In this document: positions 27,174 through 36,933 of the stretch, piece by piece
Numbering within the stretch: the stretch's first letter is position 1
Layout of the letters: every line of letters starts with the position of its first letter
DNA from: CAZFGK01 sp964518635
Lineage (GTDB): Bacteria > Zixibacteria > MSB-5A5 > GN15 > FEB-12
Length of the DNA stretch: 60,766 nucleotides
Direction: 5' to 3'
Assembly (NCBI GenBank): GCA_964518635.1
Contig: CAZFGK010000020.1
Location: forward strand, 1 to 60,766
Translations under genes and position numbers: made by a program
Notes under the pieces: generated by a model
What the model saw: the letters and a program-made list of their open reading frames with translations, nothing else
The model's database searches: none
What the model was told of the DNA's origin: nothing

Positions 27174-29822
27174 CTAGTTGGCAAAAGCCCCTTGTGCGAC
27201 CAACCAGTCGTATGCCGACTTGCTCTGTGATGCACGAAGACGCGTGCAGGTGTTGATTCGTGCTTCGGTCCGTTTAAGGGCTGGCAAGATATAGTCACTC
27301 AGATCGGTCTTGCTTCGGTAGAATTCTGCAACTTTGGCGAATCGCTCACTTGAGCATCCCCCAGCTAGGCCGATAGGGTTATCCAGACTATTTGGTGGTA
27401 CTCGCTTGCGGAGTTCATCAAAGTGCTCGATCACCCAGTCGAGAGCATAGTCCTCCGGCAGCCAATCAACCCCGCCGAAACCAAACACGATGCTGAAAAT
27501 CTCCTGAGGTCGGACATTGGAGGTTAGAGAATATGCCAATGCCCGGTCGGCGAATGCACGACTTTCGAAATCACTGAGCGAACCGAGATAACGGTTCCGT
27601 TCCTGAGGATTACTCGCCCGTTCGAATCTGGCGATGCATGAGTCAAACAACTGAGATTTTGCCAGATAGACATTTAATCCACGTGAGGTGAGTGAAGGGT
27701 ACGCTGCTTTCCCTGTTGTGAAATAGTTCTCGCCGATAGTGTAGAGTTCTTTTGTCGTAACACTGTCTTTCGCGTCTGTATGCAGAAACTCTACGAGCGA
27801 GGGCCTCAGAAATCCGATTTCCGCACTCTCTCCCGGTTTTGGATAGATACCGACTTTATCTCGAAGCCCGACCACTTTGCCACGCAGCCAGGTGGCGATG
27901 CTGTCCTGGGTTGGTCGTTCAAACAATTCTCCCAACGCACTACTCACCCGTTCAACTGCCGCCGCTGCAACGCCGACATCTGGATCATTGAGGAATTGAG
28001 TCAGTTGATGCAGATACTCCCCGCCTTCCAGAGTTCCGCTGATAAACTCTGCGCGAAGGTTGAAAAGCCACTCGATCCTCTCATTCGGAGTCAGACGATC
28101 AGCTGCACTAAGCAAAGACTGTGCAACCGGACTGCAGAGTGACCAGCGATAGTAGCCATGCCCGACAGTCATCGGATAGAGCCAGCTATTTTTCTGATAA
28201 CCCGGCAAAGTCGCAGTCCGAGATTGTTGATCAAGCAGCACAGTTCGGCTCACGCGTGTAGAGGCACTGTCGTAATAAATGGTAACAGGAGTTGACCAGA
28301 GTTTTTCAGTCGAGGACTTCTCCTGTCCTGACCAGTCGACATAGGCATGACGCGCGGGCTGTTGCGAGAGATAGACAAGTCCATTGGCAGTTGAATCGAT
28401 TCGTATCTGCGGCAGTCCGGATTGAGTAATCCAAGGCCCCATGATTCTCGTCATGTCCTGTCCGGATGCCTTTGAGAGTTCTGCCCAGAGATCCTCTGCA
28501 ACGGCGTTCTTGAAAGAGTATTTTCGCAGGTAGCTCTGGATTCCTTTTCGGAAATTCTCTTTGCCGACATAATCCTGAAACATTGAGAGGATTGCCATCC
28601 CCTTGTTGTAGATCGAACCCAGATTCGACAAAAGATTGTCGTCGCTTACTGATTTCGGACGTATCGGCAACGATTGCGGGGCCATGTCACCCCGCCGTGG
28701 AGATTCGATTTCGTCAATGCGGTCTTTTGCGATCTCCATCTCTGGATACATCGGCTCGATACACTCCGAAGCCATCCACTCGGCGAATGATTCATTCAAC
28801 CAAAGATCATCCCACCATTTCATCGTCACCAGATCACCAAACCACTGATGAGCAATCTCATGGGCATGGGTCAGCAGGAAGTAGCGGAGTTGTGACTTCG
28901 TGGCGCGAGTTGTGTCAAGCAGAAGTGCACTTTCACGGTAGGTGATCGCTCCGGCATTTTCCATCGCCCCTGCCCAGAATTCCGGAACGGCGATAAAATC
29001 AAGTTTGTCGTAGGGGTACGAAATGCCGAAGTAATTCTCCAGCCAGTCAAAGATCGGTTTGGTATGACGAACTGCGGTGCCTGTCAATTTCGCCCCTCCG
29101 CGAGGAGTGATCACTCTCATCGGCACGGGCATATCCGGAATCGGAACTTCATCGAAGGGGCCGACGCAGATCGCGATCAAATACGTTGGCAGTGGTTTGG
29201 TTGTTGTAAATCTGACTTTTTTGAAATCGCCAACCATCGAACTGTCGCGTATCAACGTGTTTGAAACGGCGAGATTGTTCGTCGGCACGGTCAAGGTCAT
29301 ATCGAATGGAATCTTGAACTCCGGCTGATCGAAACAGGGGAATGCACGACGAGCGTCTTTTTCCTGAAATTGTGTGAAGAGATAAGAGTCGGAATCCACT
29401 TCAACTTTGTACAGTCCGACTGCTTGCCGGTTGTAAGGACCGTGAAACCATGTCTTTAGTTCCCCTTTTGATACGCTGATCTCATTAGCAGCTATCAGAT
29501 CAACCTTGTCGTCTTTGACCAACTTGACCGAAAGAGGGATTTTGTTTTTCCCGCTGATGAGAAAACAGGAATCAATGGTGAGATCTTGAGCATGAAGTCG
29601 AATTGTTGAGGTCCTTGTTGCAGAGTTCATTTGCAACGTGGTGAATCCCGTAAATCCGGAGTCACGAGGATCGGTGAAAAGCTCGATTGATTGTGAAGTG
29701 GGGCGTACCAGTGTATCGAGGCGATCGACGATTTTGGTTTCGGTGTTTTCGGCACGTCCGACTGAAACAACGCACGACACAAGAAACAGTACCAGCATGA
29801 ATTGCCGAACATATCCAATCAT
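27174..29822 (-). CDS. Exported M1-family zinc aminopeptidase
   Basis: 882 residues with a signal peptide (about 1-24). The N-terminal beta domain is followed by the catalytic domain with GAMENAGAITYRE (substrate-binding) and the gluzincin motif HEIAHQWFGDLVTMKW with the downstream third ligand in LNESFAEWM. A helical C-terminal domain fills the rest, as in aminopeptidase N. AAAGGA precedes the ATG by about 6 bases. It probably trims peptides in the periplasm or outside the cell. It is unrelated in function to its neighbours in the rny-folD run. Confidence 0.94.
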   Translation of the reverse strand: MIGYVRQFMLVLFLVSCVVSVGRAENTETKIVDRLDTLVRPTSQSIELFTDPRDSGFTGFTTLQMNSATRTSTIRLHAQDLTIDSCFLISGKNKIPLSVKLVKDDKVDLIAANEISVSKGELKTWFHGPYNRQAVGLYKVEVDSDSYLFTQFQEKDARRAFPCFDQPEFKIPFDMTLTVPTNNLAVSNTLIRDSSMVGDFKKVRFTTTKPLPTYLIAICVGPFDEVPIPDMPVPMRVITPRGGAKLTGTAVRHTKPIFDWLENYFGISYPYDKLDFIAVPEFWAGAMENAGAITYRESALLLDTTRATKSQLRYFLLTHAHEIAHQWFGDLVTMKWWDDLWLNESFAEWMASECIEPMYPEMEIAKDRIDEIESPRRGDMAPQSLPIRPKSVSDDNLLSNLGSIYNKGMAILSMFQDYVGKENFRKGIQSYLRKYSFKNAVAEDLWAELSKASGQDMTRIMGPWITQSGLPQIRIDSTANGLVYLSQQPARHAYVDWSGQEKSSTEKLWSTPVTIYYDSASTRVSRTVLLDQQSRTATLPGYQKNSWLYPMTVGHGYYRWSLCSPVAQSLLSAADRLTPNERIEWLFNLRAEFISGTLEGGEYLHQLTQFLNDPDVGVAAAAVERVSSALGELFERPTQDSIATWLRGKVVGLRDKVGIYPKPGESAEIGFLRPSLVEFLHTDAKDSVTTKELYTIGENYFTTGKAAYPSLTSRGLNVYLAKSQLFDSCIARFERASNPQERNRYLGSLSDFESRAFADRALAYSLTSNVRPQEIFSIVFGFGGVDWLPEDYALDWVIEHFDELRKRVPPNSLDNPIGLAGGCSSERFAKVAEFYRSKTDLSDYILPALKRTEARINTCTRLRASQSKSAYDWLVAQGAFAN

Positions 29823-29863
29823 GTTGATCCTTTTTTTGTGTAGTACGTTGAAATATTCTGAAA

Positions 29864-30310
29864 CTATGACGATCTACCGGGGATTTTATCCATTCGCATG
29901 TAGGCGATTTGCGCGATTGCGACCAACTTTTGACGCTCGTCAAACATCTCGACTTCAACCGGACAAAGTAGTTTCCCGATCTTGATCGTCCGCGCCACTG
30001 CGGTGACATCACTCAGGCAGGGCGCAAGAAAGCGGATGTTCATATCGGTTGTCGCCATGGTATCTACAACGCCGATTTCGGTCATAATCGCAATGCAGGC
30101 GATGGTATCGGCAACCGTCATTAGCAAGCCGCCGTGGAACGACTCGAAGATTCCATCGAAGCGATGATCATGTTTCCCTGTCGCGACACAGACCCCCTTG
30201 CCGAGTCTGTCAACCGTGATGCCGAGGCCGTTCACAATCGGAATTCGGGATGCGCGTTTACGGATCACCGCATCCAGTTCAGCCGGAAGAGGGAGTATCT
30301 CCCTCTTCAC
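29864..30310 (-). CDS. PaaI-type hotdog thioesterase
   Basis: 148 residues. The hotdog fold is indicated by FHGGLLMTVADTIACIAIM, with the conserved HGG and acidic residue of PaaI-type acyl-CoA thioesterases, and by a MNIRFLAP strand. Its ATG overlaps the rny stop by one base, so it is translationally coupled. The substrate cannot be inferred from sequence. Confidence 0.85.
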   Translation of the reverse strand: MKREILPLPAELDAVIRKRASRIPIVNGLGITVDRLGKGVCVATGKHDHRFDGIFESFHGGLLMTVADTIACIAIMTEIGVVDTMATTDMNIRFLAPCLSDVTAVARTIKIGKLLCPVEVEMFDERQKLVAIAQIAYMRMDKIPGRSS

Positions 30311-31875
30311 TAGCGCGCAAACTCCGTGGTTCGAGTCTCCCTGATGACCGTCACTTTCACCTGCCCCGGATACTCCATCTCTTCTTCGATCTTTGAAGCA
30401 ATGTCTGCGGCGAGAATCTGCGCGGCGAGATCATCAACCTTTTCCGGCTCGACAATCACACGAATCTCTCGTCCGGCCTGAATTGCATAGGACTTGTTCA
30501 CGCCGCGGAATGACTCAGCAAGTTGTTCGAGTTGTTGCAGTCGTTTGATGTAGGATTCCAGCGGTTCGCGACGAGCTCCCGGACGTGCGCCGGAGATTGC
30601 GTCAGCCGCCTGACAGAGATCGACATACGGAGAAATTTTCGGAACGTCATCATGATGCCCTTCGGCGACATTGACGACCAATTCCGTTTCTTTGTAGCGA
30701 CGCAGGAAATCGGCACCTATCTGCGTGTGGGTCCCTTCAGTCTCACGGTCAATCGCCTTACCGATATCATGCAGCAGTCCGCAACGCTTGGCGACGACAT
30801 CATCCAGCCCCAGTTCACGAGCCATTAGCCCGCAGAGCATGGCGACTTCTTTGCTGTGGGCGAGTACGTTCTGACCATACGAGGTTCGGTATTTCAATTT
30901 ACCGAGTGTCTTCACGACATCTGCATGCAGACCATGAATACCGAGTTCGAAACAGGCCTGTTCGCCGGCCTCACGAACATGGACATCAATCTCTTTTCGG
31001 GCTTTTTCTACAACCTCTTCGATCCGGGTCGGATGAATTCGACCATCGGAGATCAATTTATCAAGAGCCAATCGAGCAACCTCGCGTCGGACCGGATCAT
31101 AACCAGAGAGAATCACTGCTTCGGGAGTGTCATCCACGATAACATCAATACCGGTCGCGGTCTCAAAGGCGCGGATGTTTCTTCCTTCACGTCCGATGAT
31201 TCTCCCCTTCATTTCTTCTGAGGGGAGATTGACCACGGCGACAGTTGTTTCAGTGGTATGCTCTGATGCGCAGCGATAGATGGCGCGAAGGATAATCTCT
31301 TTCGCTTCCCGGTCGGCCTCACGCTCGGCTTTTTCTTTGATTTCCTTGATCTGGACTGCAGCACCGAGCTTGGCTTCACTGAGCATGTTGTCCATGAGCT
31401 GACGACGTGCCTCATCGGCGGTCATCTGAGCGATTTTCTGAAGACGCTCATTCTGCTCAGAAATCAGACGAGTGATATCCGCTTCTTTAGCGGTGATTGC
31501 TTTATCGCGCCCCTGAATCGACTTATCCCTATTCGTAAGTTCTCGTTCGCGGTCTTCGAGAAACTCCTGCTTTTTCTGGACACCGGCATCTCGTTCGTCG
31601 ATTCGTTTTTCGACCCGTTCGAGTTCACGCCGCTTTTCGTCCATCTCCTTATCAAAGCTGCTGCGAACCTTGTGGGCCTCTTCGCGTGCTTCGATTGCCG
31701 CCTCTTTGCGGCGCATTTCGACCGTACGGTCGGCTTCGGCTCTGATTCGTTTTGCTTCCTCTTCGGCACGTTTGACACTCTTCTCACCGACCTGGTGAGC
31801 GAGAATCCATGCCAGCACAAATCCAACAATCCCTACAACTACGGCCACCAGGACCGTTACCGCCATAGCGCTCAT
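30310..31875 (-). CDS. rny: Ribonuclease Y
   Basis: 521 residues, the normal length. An N-terminal membrane anchor (about 5-25) is followed by a long charged coiled coil (about 30-210), a KH RNA-binding domain (MKGRIIGREGRNIRAFE) and an HD domain (LLHDIGKAID, HSKEVA). RNase Y starts bulk mRNA decay in many bacteria lacking RNase E. It follows zapA by 65 bp. Confidence 0.97.
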   Translation of the reverse strand: MSAMAVTVLVAVVVGIVGFVLAWILAHQVGEKSVKRAEEEAKRIRAEADRTVEMRRKEAAIEAREEAHKVRSSFDKEMDEKRRELERVEKRIDERDAGVQKKQEFLEDRERELTNRDKSIQGRDKAITAKEADITRLISEQNERLQKIAQMTADEARRQLMDNMLSEAKLGAAVQIKEIKEKAEREADREAKEIILRAIYRCASEHTTETTVAVVNLPSEEMKGRIIGREGRNIRAFETATGIDVIVDDTPEAVILSGYDPVRREVARLALDKLISDGRIHPTRIEEVVEKARKEIDVHVREAGEQACFELGIHGLHADVVKTLGKLKYRTSYGQNVLAHSKEVAMLCGLMARELGLDDVVAKRCGLLHDIGKAIDRETEGTHTQIGADFLRRYKETELVVNVAEGHHDDVPKISPYVDLCQAADAISGARPGARREPLESYIKRLQQLEQLAESFRGVNKSYAIQAGREIRVIVEPEKVDDLAAQILAADIASKIEEEMEYPGQVKVTVIRETRTTEFAR

Positions 31876-31940
31876 ACTACTCCTTCTCGGGCCAGCGACA
31901 ACCCGAGGGTTCTCACACGTGATTGATATGGAAGGGGGTG

Positions 31941-32315
31941 TCAGGCGGCGTGATCGGCAAGAACAGAACTGGAGGGGCCGTCAGCCAGAGCGAGGTCAAG
32001 TCGATGCGACAGTTCGGAGAGCCGATGATCGAGCTGATCGGACGGATTCCCATACTGTAATTTGAGTTCGACTAATTCTGAAGCGAGTGAAAGGGCAGCC
32101 AGAAGGGCTACTTTATCACGGGCGAGACGACGATTCGTAGCGGCAACCTGCCGCATCCGTTGATCAACCAGCGTAGCAAGTTGTTCGAGGTGAGTATCCG
32201 ACTCGCTGCTCACAATCGGGAGCGACTCGCCGGCGATCTGTACCTGTACAACTCGAGTGTTCATAACCATCACGAGCCCCATCGGGGACAAGAAAATCGT
32301 CCCGTCGGAACCCAT
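31941..32315 (-). CDS. zapA: Cell division protein ZapA
   Basis: 124 residues from the ATG at 32315; an internal ATG at 32264 (MNTRVVQVQIAG) is also plausible because the ZapA domain starts there. The core has the typical RVVQVQIAGESLPI and a C-terminal helix with LASELVELK. ZapA stabilises FtsZ bundles at the septum. An AGAGGAT precedes the first ATG and a good promoter lies just upstream. The preceding gene encodes a ZapB-like coiled coil. Confidence 0.85.
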   Translation of the reverse strand: MGSDGTIFLSPMGLVMVMNTRVVQVQIAGESLPIVSSESDTHLEQLATLVDQRMRQVAATNRRLARDKVALLAALSLASELVELKLQYGNPSDQLDHRLSELSHRLDLALADGPSSSVLADHAA

Positions 32316-32335
32316 ATCCTCTTTTCCTACTGTGA

Positions 32336-32364
32336 TTTGTAGAGAAAAATGAAAGCAGGGTCAA
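32336..32364 (-). promoter_or_regulatory. Sigma-70-type promoter upstream of zapA
   Basis: On the minus strand TTGACC (32359-32364) and TACAAA (32336-32341) are separated by exactly 17 bases; they match 5 of 6 and 4 of 6 consensus positions. Transcription would begin near 32329, giving a leader of about 14 bases before the ATG at 32315. It could drive zapA and rny separately from pheT. Confidence 0.5.
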
Positions 32365-32406
32365 GGAAAAACTAGACCTTGGGGTACGCAATGGTTGGCT
32401 GGCTGA

Positions 32407-32664
32407 TCAGGTGAGTTCGCTGTCGAGACGGTCGAGCAAGGCAGTCAGATTCGAAAGACGGTCGCGGACATCACTCGCCTGGCTCTGTTGGGTAAGTTTC
32501 AGGGCGGCAAGTTCTTTGGCGAGACGGTCATTTTCAGTGCGAAAAGACGCCAGATCGGACTTGAGTTTCTGATTCTCTGCTCGCACCGTCGTAATCTGAC
32601 CGAGGAGCTTCTCCATTTTCTGCTCAAGGGACTGGACGATGGCGTTCATCTGATCAGAGGACAC
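32407..32664 (-). CDS. Small coiled-coil protein, ZapB-like
   Basis: 85 residues, almost entirely one predicted coiled coil (VQSLEQKMEKLLGQI, then LAKELAALKL). Its size, composition and place between pheT and zapA fit a ZapB-type FtsZ-ring partner, but coiled coils match many proteins, so the family is inferred from context. It starts 30 bp after the end of pheT. Confidence 0.65.
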   Translation of the reverse strand: MSSDQMNAIVQSLEQKMEKLLGQITTVRAENQKLKSDLASFRTENDRLAKELAALKLTQQSQASDVRDRLSNLTALLDRLDSELT

Positions 32665-32694
32665 GGTGCGCTCCTGAGTGTAACCTGTTCACGC

Positions 32695-35100
32695 TCAATG
32701 GTCTCGAATCTCTGCCTTCAAGTGCTGCCTGAGACGTTCGATGATCTTGTTCTGCATCAGATCGACCTCTTCACTGGTCAATGATGCGTCCGGCTTTCGA
32801 TAAGTGATACGCATGGCGATAGACTTTTTCTCGGCGGGAATCGGCTTTCCGCGATAAAGATCAAAACAGGTAATCTCTTCGGCGAGGGATTGGGCGACCG
32901 CCTTAATATGCTCTGTAATCTGACCGACCGTGACCTCTTCGTCCACGACCATTGCAAGGTCGCGCGGTGCCGCTGGAAACTGAGGGAGGGTTTTGTAGGT
33001 CGGTCGTTCGCTGAGCTCTTCAGCAAAGAAGGAGAGGTCGAGCTGGGCCAAATAGACCGGGAGCTTGATATCGAATTGGTCGGCGATTTTTGACCGTACA
33101 CGCCCTGCTTCCCCGACTGATTTCCCGTCTATTAGTAATTCAAATCCGGTTCCGGGTTCTGTCCATGAGAGTTTTGACGACTGATAGCTGATTGAGGCAA
33201 GATGGAGAGAATCGGAAAATGCTAACAAGCCGCTTGCAAGGTCATGGAAATCGATGACTCGTTCCTTCTCTGATCCAGTCGCACGCCAGTGAGCGAGTTC
33301 GTTGCCGCAAACGGCGAGAACAAGTGTCTGACGTTCATCAGGAGTTCCGTCTGTGCCCGGATAATAGACCCGCCCAATTTCGAACATCCGAAGAGCGGTG
33401 TTTCGCTGCGCGAGATTATGGCTTAGTACTTCCATCGCCGTGACGAGGAGTGAATCTCGCATGATATTCAGATCATCCGCGACGGGATTGAGAATTTTCA
33501 CCTTGGGACCGGAACGGAAGAGGAGAGCTTTTTTTTCATCGGCCAGACCGGAACCCATCATCTCATCAAATCCGGAACCGTTGAGGGCGCTGCGAATCGT
33601 CCGATCAAGCAGATCGGATGGATGCAGTGGCGTAAAGAGTGGCCCTTTGGTGCGGGTTGCTTCCGGGATACAGTCGTAGCCGTCGATACGGGCGACTTCC
33701 TCGATAAGATCAATCTCCCGTTCGATGTCAGTGCGAAATGAAGGAGTGGAAACTTTCAGATCATTCCCCGCCGATTCGACGTCAAAGCCGAGTCGAGTAA
33801 GGCGGTTGGCAATTTCTTTTTGATCAAGTGACGAACCAAGAATTGCATTGGTGCGTGAGACTCTGAGAGAAATTGCAGAACGAGATTTTTTCGCGGGGTA
33901 GGCATCGACAATCTCCCCCACTACCTTTGCACCAGCCAGTTCGACAAAGAGCTGTGCGGCACGGTTGGAGGCACGGATCAGATTTTCGACATCGACCGTT
34001 CGCTCGAAGCGATAAGAGGCATCCGTCGAAAGATCGACGACCTTCCTCCCCTTTCGCACCACCGAGGGATTGAATGCGGCGACTTCCAGCAATATGCGAG
34101 TTGTCCCCTCATGCACTTCACTTGATCCGCCACCCATCACTCCGGCGAGAGCACGGGCCTGCTGCGGATCGGCGACAACGAGGAGATCGGGGGTCAACGT
34201 CCGTTCTTTGTCGTCGAGAGTTTTGACTTTCTCACCTGATGTTGCACGTCGAATAATGAATGAGGGGGTACCGAAACGGTCGGCATCGAAAGCATGCATC
34301 GGGTTCCCCATCTCATGCATGATGTAATTCGTAATATCGACCGCCAGCGAAATAGGACGAAGACCCAGCCGCTTCAGGCGTTGTTGCATCCATGCTGGAG
34401 ACTGACCGTTGGTGATCCCTTCGATCAAGCGAACGGTAAACCGCGGGGAGTCGTCGGATGACTCAATACTGATGGACGGCACCGCTGATGCGGTGCCGCG
34501 AACGAATGATAGACTCGAAGATGTAACGATTTCTGAAAGTCTCGTCGTCTGTGTTCCAAGCGCGGCGGCAAGTTCGCGGGCAATTCCAAATGCCGAGAGA
34601 CAATCACCACGATTCGGAGTGATCTCGAAATGCAGGATCGTGTCGTTGTAGCCGAGTGCTTCAGCAAAGCTCGCTCCGAGAGGATACTCCCCTTCGAGTG
34701 CAATGATTCCAGCATGGGCATCAGAGAGACCAAGTTCACGCTCAGAACAGATCATGCCAAACGAATCGACACCGCGAATCTTCGCCTGACCAATAGTCAA
34801 TGGTCCAGCGACGGTCGCGCCAATCGGTGCAAAAGCAACCAACAGCCCAGCGGCAACATTTGGTGCGCCACAGACAACCTGAAGGATCTCTTTGCCGGTA
34901 TTGATCGCAGTACGGCGAATTTTCGCCCCTTCGATTGCATGCACTTCTTCTACACGGGCGATGATCACTCCGGTCATATGTTGATCGACCCGTTCGATTT
35001 TCTCAACCGCGATCCCGTTGCGAGTGAGTAGTCGAGCTGCTTCGGTCGCATCGACCGTCGCACCGGATAATTCTTTGAGCCATGAATATGGGAGTTGCAT
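32695..35100 (-). CDS. pheT: Phenylalanyl-tRNA synthetase beta subunit
   Basis: 801 residues, full length. Domains in order are an EMAP-type tRNA-binding domain (about 40-150), B3/B4 editing domain (about 200-380), B5 domain, the catalytic-like core, and a C-terminal FDX-ACB anticodon-binding domain (PQFPAAPRDLAMVVDE, then DLYRGKPIPAEKKSIA). It pairs with PheS as an alpha2-beta2 enzyme. It follows pheS with a 3-bp gap. Confidence 0.97.
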   Translation of the reverse strand: MQLPYSWLKELSGATVDATEAARLLTRNGIAVEKIERVDQHMTGVIIARVEEVHAIEGAKIRRTAINTGKEILQVVCGAPNVAAGLLVAFAPIGATVAGPLTIGQAKIRGVDSFGMICSERELGLSDAHAGIIALEGEYPLGASFAEALGYNDTILHFEITPNRGDCLSAFGIARELAAALGTQTTRLSEIVTSSSLSFVRGTASAVPSISIESSDDSPRFTVRLIEGITNGQSPAWMQQRLKRLGLRPISLAVDITNYIMHEMGNPMHAFDADRFGTPSFIIRRATSGEKVKTLDDKERTLTPDLLVVADPQQARALAGVMGGGSSEVHEGTTRILLEVAAFNPSVVRKGRKVVDLSTDASYRFERTVDVENLIRASNRAAQLFVELAGAKVVGEIVDAYPAKKSRSAISLRVSRTNAILGSSLDQKEIANRLTRLGFDVESAGNDLKVSTPSFRTDIEREIDLIEEVARIDGYDCIPEATRTKGPLFTPLHPSDLLDRTIRSALNGSGFDEMMGSGLADEKKALLFRSGPKVKILNPVADDLNIMRDSLLVTAMEVLSHNLAQRNTALRMFEIGRVYYPGTDGTPDERQTLVLAVCGNELAHWRATGSEKERVIDFHDLASGLLAFSDSLHLASISYQSSKLSWTEPGTGFELLIDGKSVGEAGRVRSKIADQFDIKLPVYLAQLDLSFFAEELSERPTYKTLPQFPAAPRDLAMVVDEEVTVGQITEHIKAVAQSLAEEITCFDLYRGKPIPAEKKSIAMRITYRKPDASLTSEEVDLMQNKIIERLRQHLKAEIRDH

Positions 35101-35103
35101 GGT

Positions 35104-36117
35104 TTAGCGAAACTGCTTCAGGAAACGGACGTTACTTGCGAAGAAAAGACGAATATCCGGGATACGATGGCGCAGCATGGCGATACGCTCAACCCCAATA
35201 CCAAACGCGAAGCCGGTATATTTCTCAGTATCGATATTCGCTTTTTCAAGCACATTCGGATGAATCATACCGCAGCCGAGTACTTCAAGCCAACCCGCCT
35301 GTTTGCATAGCTGACATCCCTTGCCATCACACAAGAAACAGGAGATGTAAATATCCGCTGACGGCTCCGTGAATGGAAAAAACGAAGGCTGAAAACGGAA
35401 ACGAAGATTCTTACCGAAAAATGTCCGACAAAATGTCTGCAGACAACCACGCAAGTCAGCCATGCTGACCCCTTCGTCAACGAGGAATCCATCCACCTGA
35501 TGAAATGACACGTGGGCACGGGTCGAAATCGCCTCGTTTCGGAAAGTCCTGCCCGGCGTAATCACCTTGCAGGGGAGATTTCCTTTTTCTAATACTCGCG
35601 GTTGCACAGGTGTCGTGTGGGTGCGAAGAAGACGGCCGCCCTCGACGAAAAATGTATCCTGCATATCTCGCGCCGGATGATCGGGCGGAAAATTCAGGGC
35701 TTCGAAATTGTAATAGTCGGTTTCGATATGCGGGCCGTATTCAGTTTTGAATCCCATCCCATAGAAGACTTCGCAGATTTCCCCCATGACCTGATTGATC
35801 AGATGGGTGACGCCGAGTTGTGCTTCAGTGGGGGGGAGAGTTGGATCGATTCGTTCGACAATACGTGTTGCCTCGAATGATTCAATCTTGGACGAAATTT
35901 TTGCATTGAGAGATTCGCGAAGTTTATTGGCCTGATCACCAATTGCTTTTCGTTCATCGATGGGGAGGTCTTTGAGAGATCGGAGAAGCTCAGTCAGCTC
36001 CCCTTTCCGACCCAGATATTTGATTTCCAGATCGCGGACTGCATCCGAGGAAGTGGCTTGTGCTATTGCTGCAGATGCAACTGAAGCGAGTGAATCGAGA
36101 TGCTCACGCAAAGACAT
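35104..36117 (-). CDS. pheS: Phenylalanyl-tRNA synthetase alpha subunit
   Basis: 337 residues. It has an N-terminal coiled coil, class II motif 2 (HTTPVQPRVL, PGRTFRNE) and motif 3 (GFAFGIGVERIAML). A cysteine-rich FLCDGKGCQLCKQAGW stretch (about 264-279) matches the zinc-like insert seen in many PheS proteins and ends in EVLGCGMIHP. It follows rplT by about 34 bp in the classic infC-rpmI-rplT-pheST order. Confidence 0.97.
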   Translation of the reverse strand: MSLREHLDSLASVASAAIAQATSSDAVRDLEIKYLGRKGELTELLRSLKDLPIDERKAIGDQANKLRESLNAKISSKIESFEATRIVERIDPTLPPTEAQLGVTHLINQVMGEICEVFYGMGFKTEYGPHIETDYYNFEALNFPPDHPARDMQDTFFVEGGRLLRTHTTPVQPRVLEKGNLPCKVITPGRTFRNEAISTRAHVSFHQVDGFLVDEGVSMADLRGCLQTFCRTFFGKNLRFRFQPSFFPFTEPSADIYISCFLCDGKGCQLCKQAGWLEVLGCGMIHPNVLEKANIDTEKYTGFAFGIGVERIAMLRHRIPDIRLFFASNVRFLKQFR

Positions 36118-36151
36118 CAGATCACGCGACCGGGTACGCCGCTCGCGTTAC

Positions 36152-36502
36152 CTAGGCCGCTTTGGCCAGTTGAATCAGTGAGTCGAAGGCGGCGGTATCA
36201 CGAGCGGCCAGATCAGCAAGGGCCTTCCGATTCAATTCCACTCCGGCTTTCTTGAGTCCTGAGATGAAAGTCGAATAGTTCATGCCTGCATTATTTGTGG
36301 CGGCAGAGATTCGGATTATCCAGAGGCGACGGAAATCACGCTTTTTCTGACGACGATCCCGCCAGGCATAGCGAAGACCACGATTAACCGTCTCAAGGGC
36401 AGTACGATAGAGCTTACTCCGGCCATTGAAATTCCCTTTGGCTCGGTCGAGTACTTTCTTGTGACGGGCGTGGGCAGCTACGTTATTTTTCGCGCGTGGC
36501 AT
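36152..36502 (-). CDS. rplT: 50S ribosomal protein L20
   Basis: 116 residues, standard length. The start is MPRAKNNVAAHARHKKVLD and the RNA-binding N-terminal helix and globular RLWIIRISAATNNAGM follow. L20 is an early 23S assembly protein and, in E. coli and B. subtilis, represses its own operon through leader RNA; a structured region lies between infC and rpmI here. Confidence 0.98.
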   Translation of the reverse strand: MPRAKNNVAAHARHKKVLDRAKGNFNGRSKLYRTALETVNRGLRYAWRDRRQKKRDFRRLWIIRISAATNNAGMNYSTFISGLKKAGVELNRKALADLAARDTAAFDSLIQLAKAA

Positions 36503-36568
36503 GGTCTTCTCTCAGTTCCTTGTGACTTTCGTATGTTCGCGATGATGCCAATCTACCAGACTTATAGT

Positions 36569-36763
36569 CTAGTAGGGCATCATCATATTGACGCGTTTCG
36601 TATCCGACTTCGAGACGGCTGCATCTTTACGGAGTTTACGTTTCCGCTTAGTGCGCATCTTGGTCAGAATATGACTCGTCATTGCCTGGCGACGTTTCAG
36701 TTTGCCAGCGGCATTTTTGCGAAACCGCTTCGTGGCGGCCTTTTTGGACTTAATCTTTGGCAT
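36569..36763 (-). CDS. rpmI: 50S ribosomal protein L35
   Basis: 64 residues, very basic, starting MPKIKSKKAATKRFRK and containing the typical AGKLKRRQAMTSHIL stretch. It lies between infC and rplT as in most bacteria, 66 bp before rplT. The 169-base gap to infC is longer than usual and structured. Confidence 0.98.
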   Translation of the reverse strand: MPKIKSKKAATKRFRKNAAGKLKRRQAMTSHILTKMRTKRKRKLRKDAAVSKSDTKRVNMMMPY

Positions 36764-36879
36764 CTTGTTTTCTTTCTCGGCGACCAGCCCAACAACTCAA
36801 TTCTGACTCAGTTCAGTCCAGACGAGCTCATGCGGTTCTGCCGGAGTCGTGGAGGATAGAACAAGATCGGGGAATGCGC

Positions 36880-36933
36880 AACCGGAAAAATAGCGGGTAC
36901 CGAAACTTCCCTATCCGGTTGCCCTGCAAGGGC
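36880..36933 (-). promoter_or_regulatory. Structured leader between infC and rpmI (possible L20-type control)
   Basis: Two elements follow infC. GCCCT-TGC-AGGGC (36921-36933) is a perfect 5-bp hairpin touching the infC stop. AACCGGA (36914-36920) and TCCGGTT (36880-36886) pair around an inner TAG/CTA, GGG/CCC arm. The rest of the gap to rpmI (36764-36879) shows nothing else clear. L20 binding to such leaders is known in other bacteria; here it is inferred from position only. Confidence 0.35.

Noticed and set aside
36921..36933. Intrinsic terminator after infC
   Set aside because: The hairpin has only 5 pairs and no U tract, and rpmI-rplT are expected on the same transcript.
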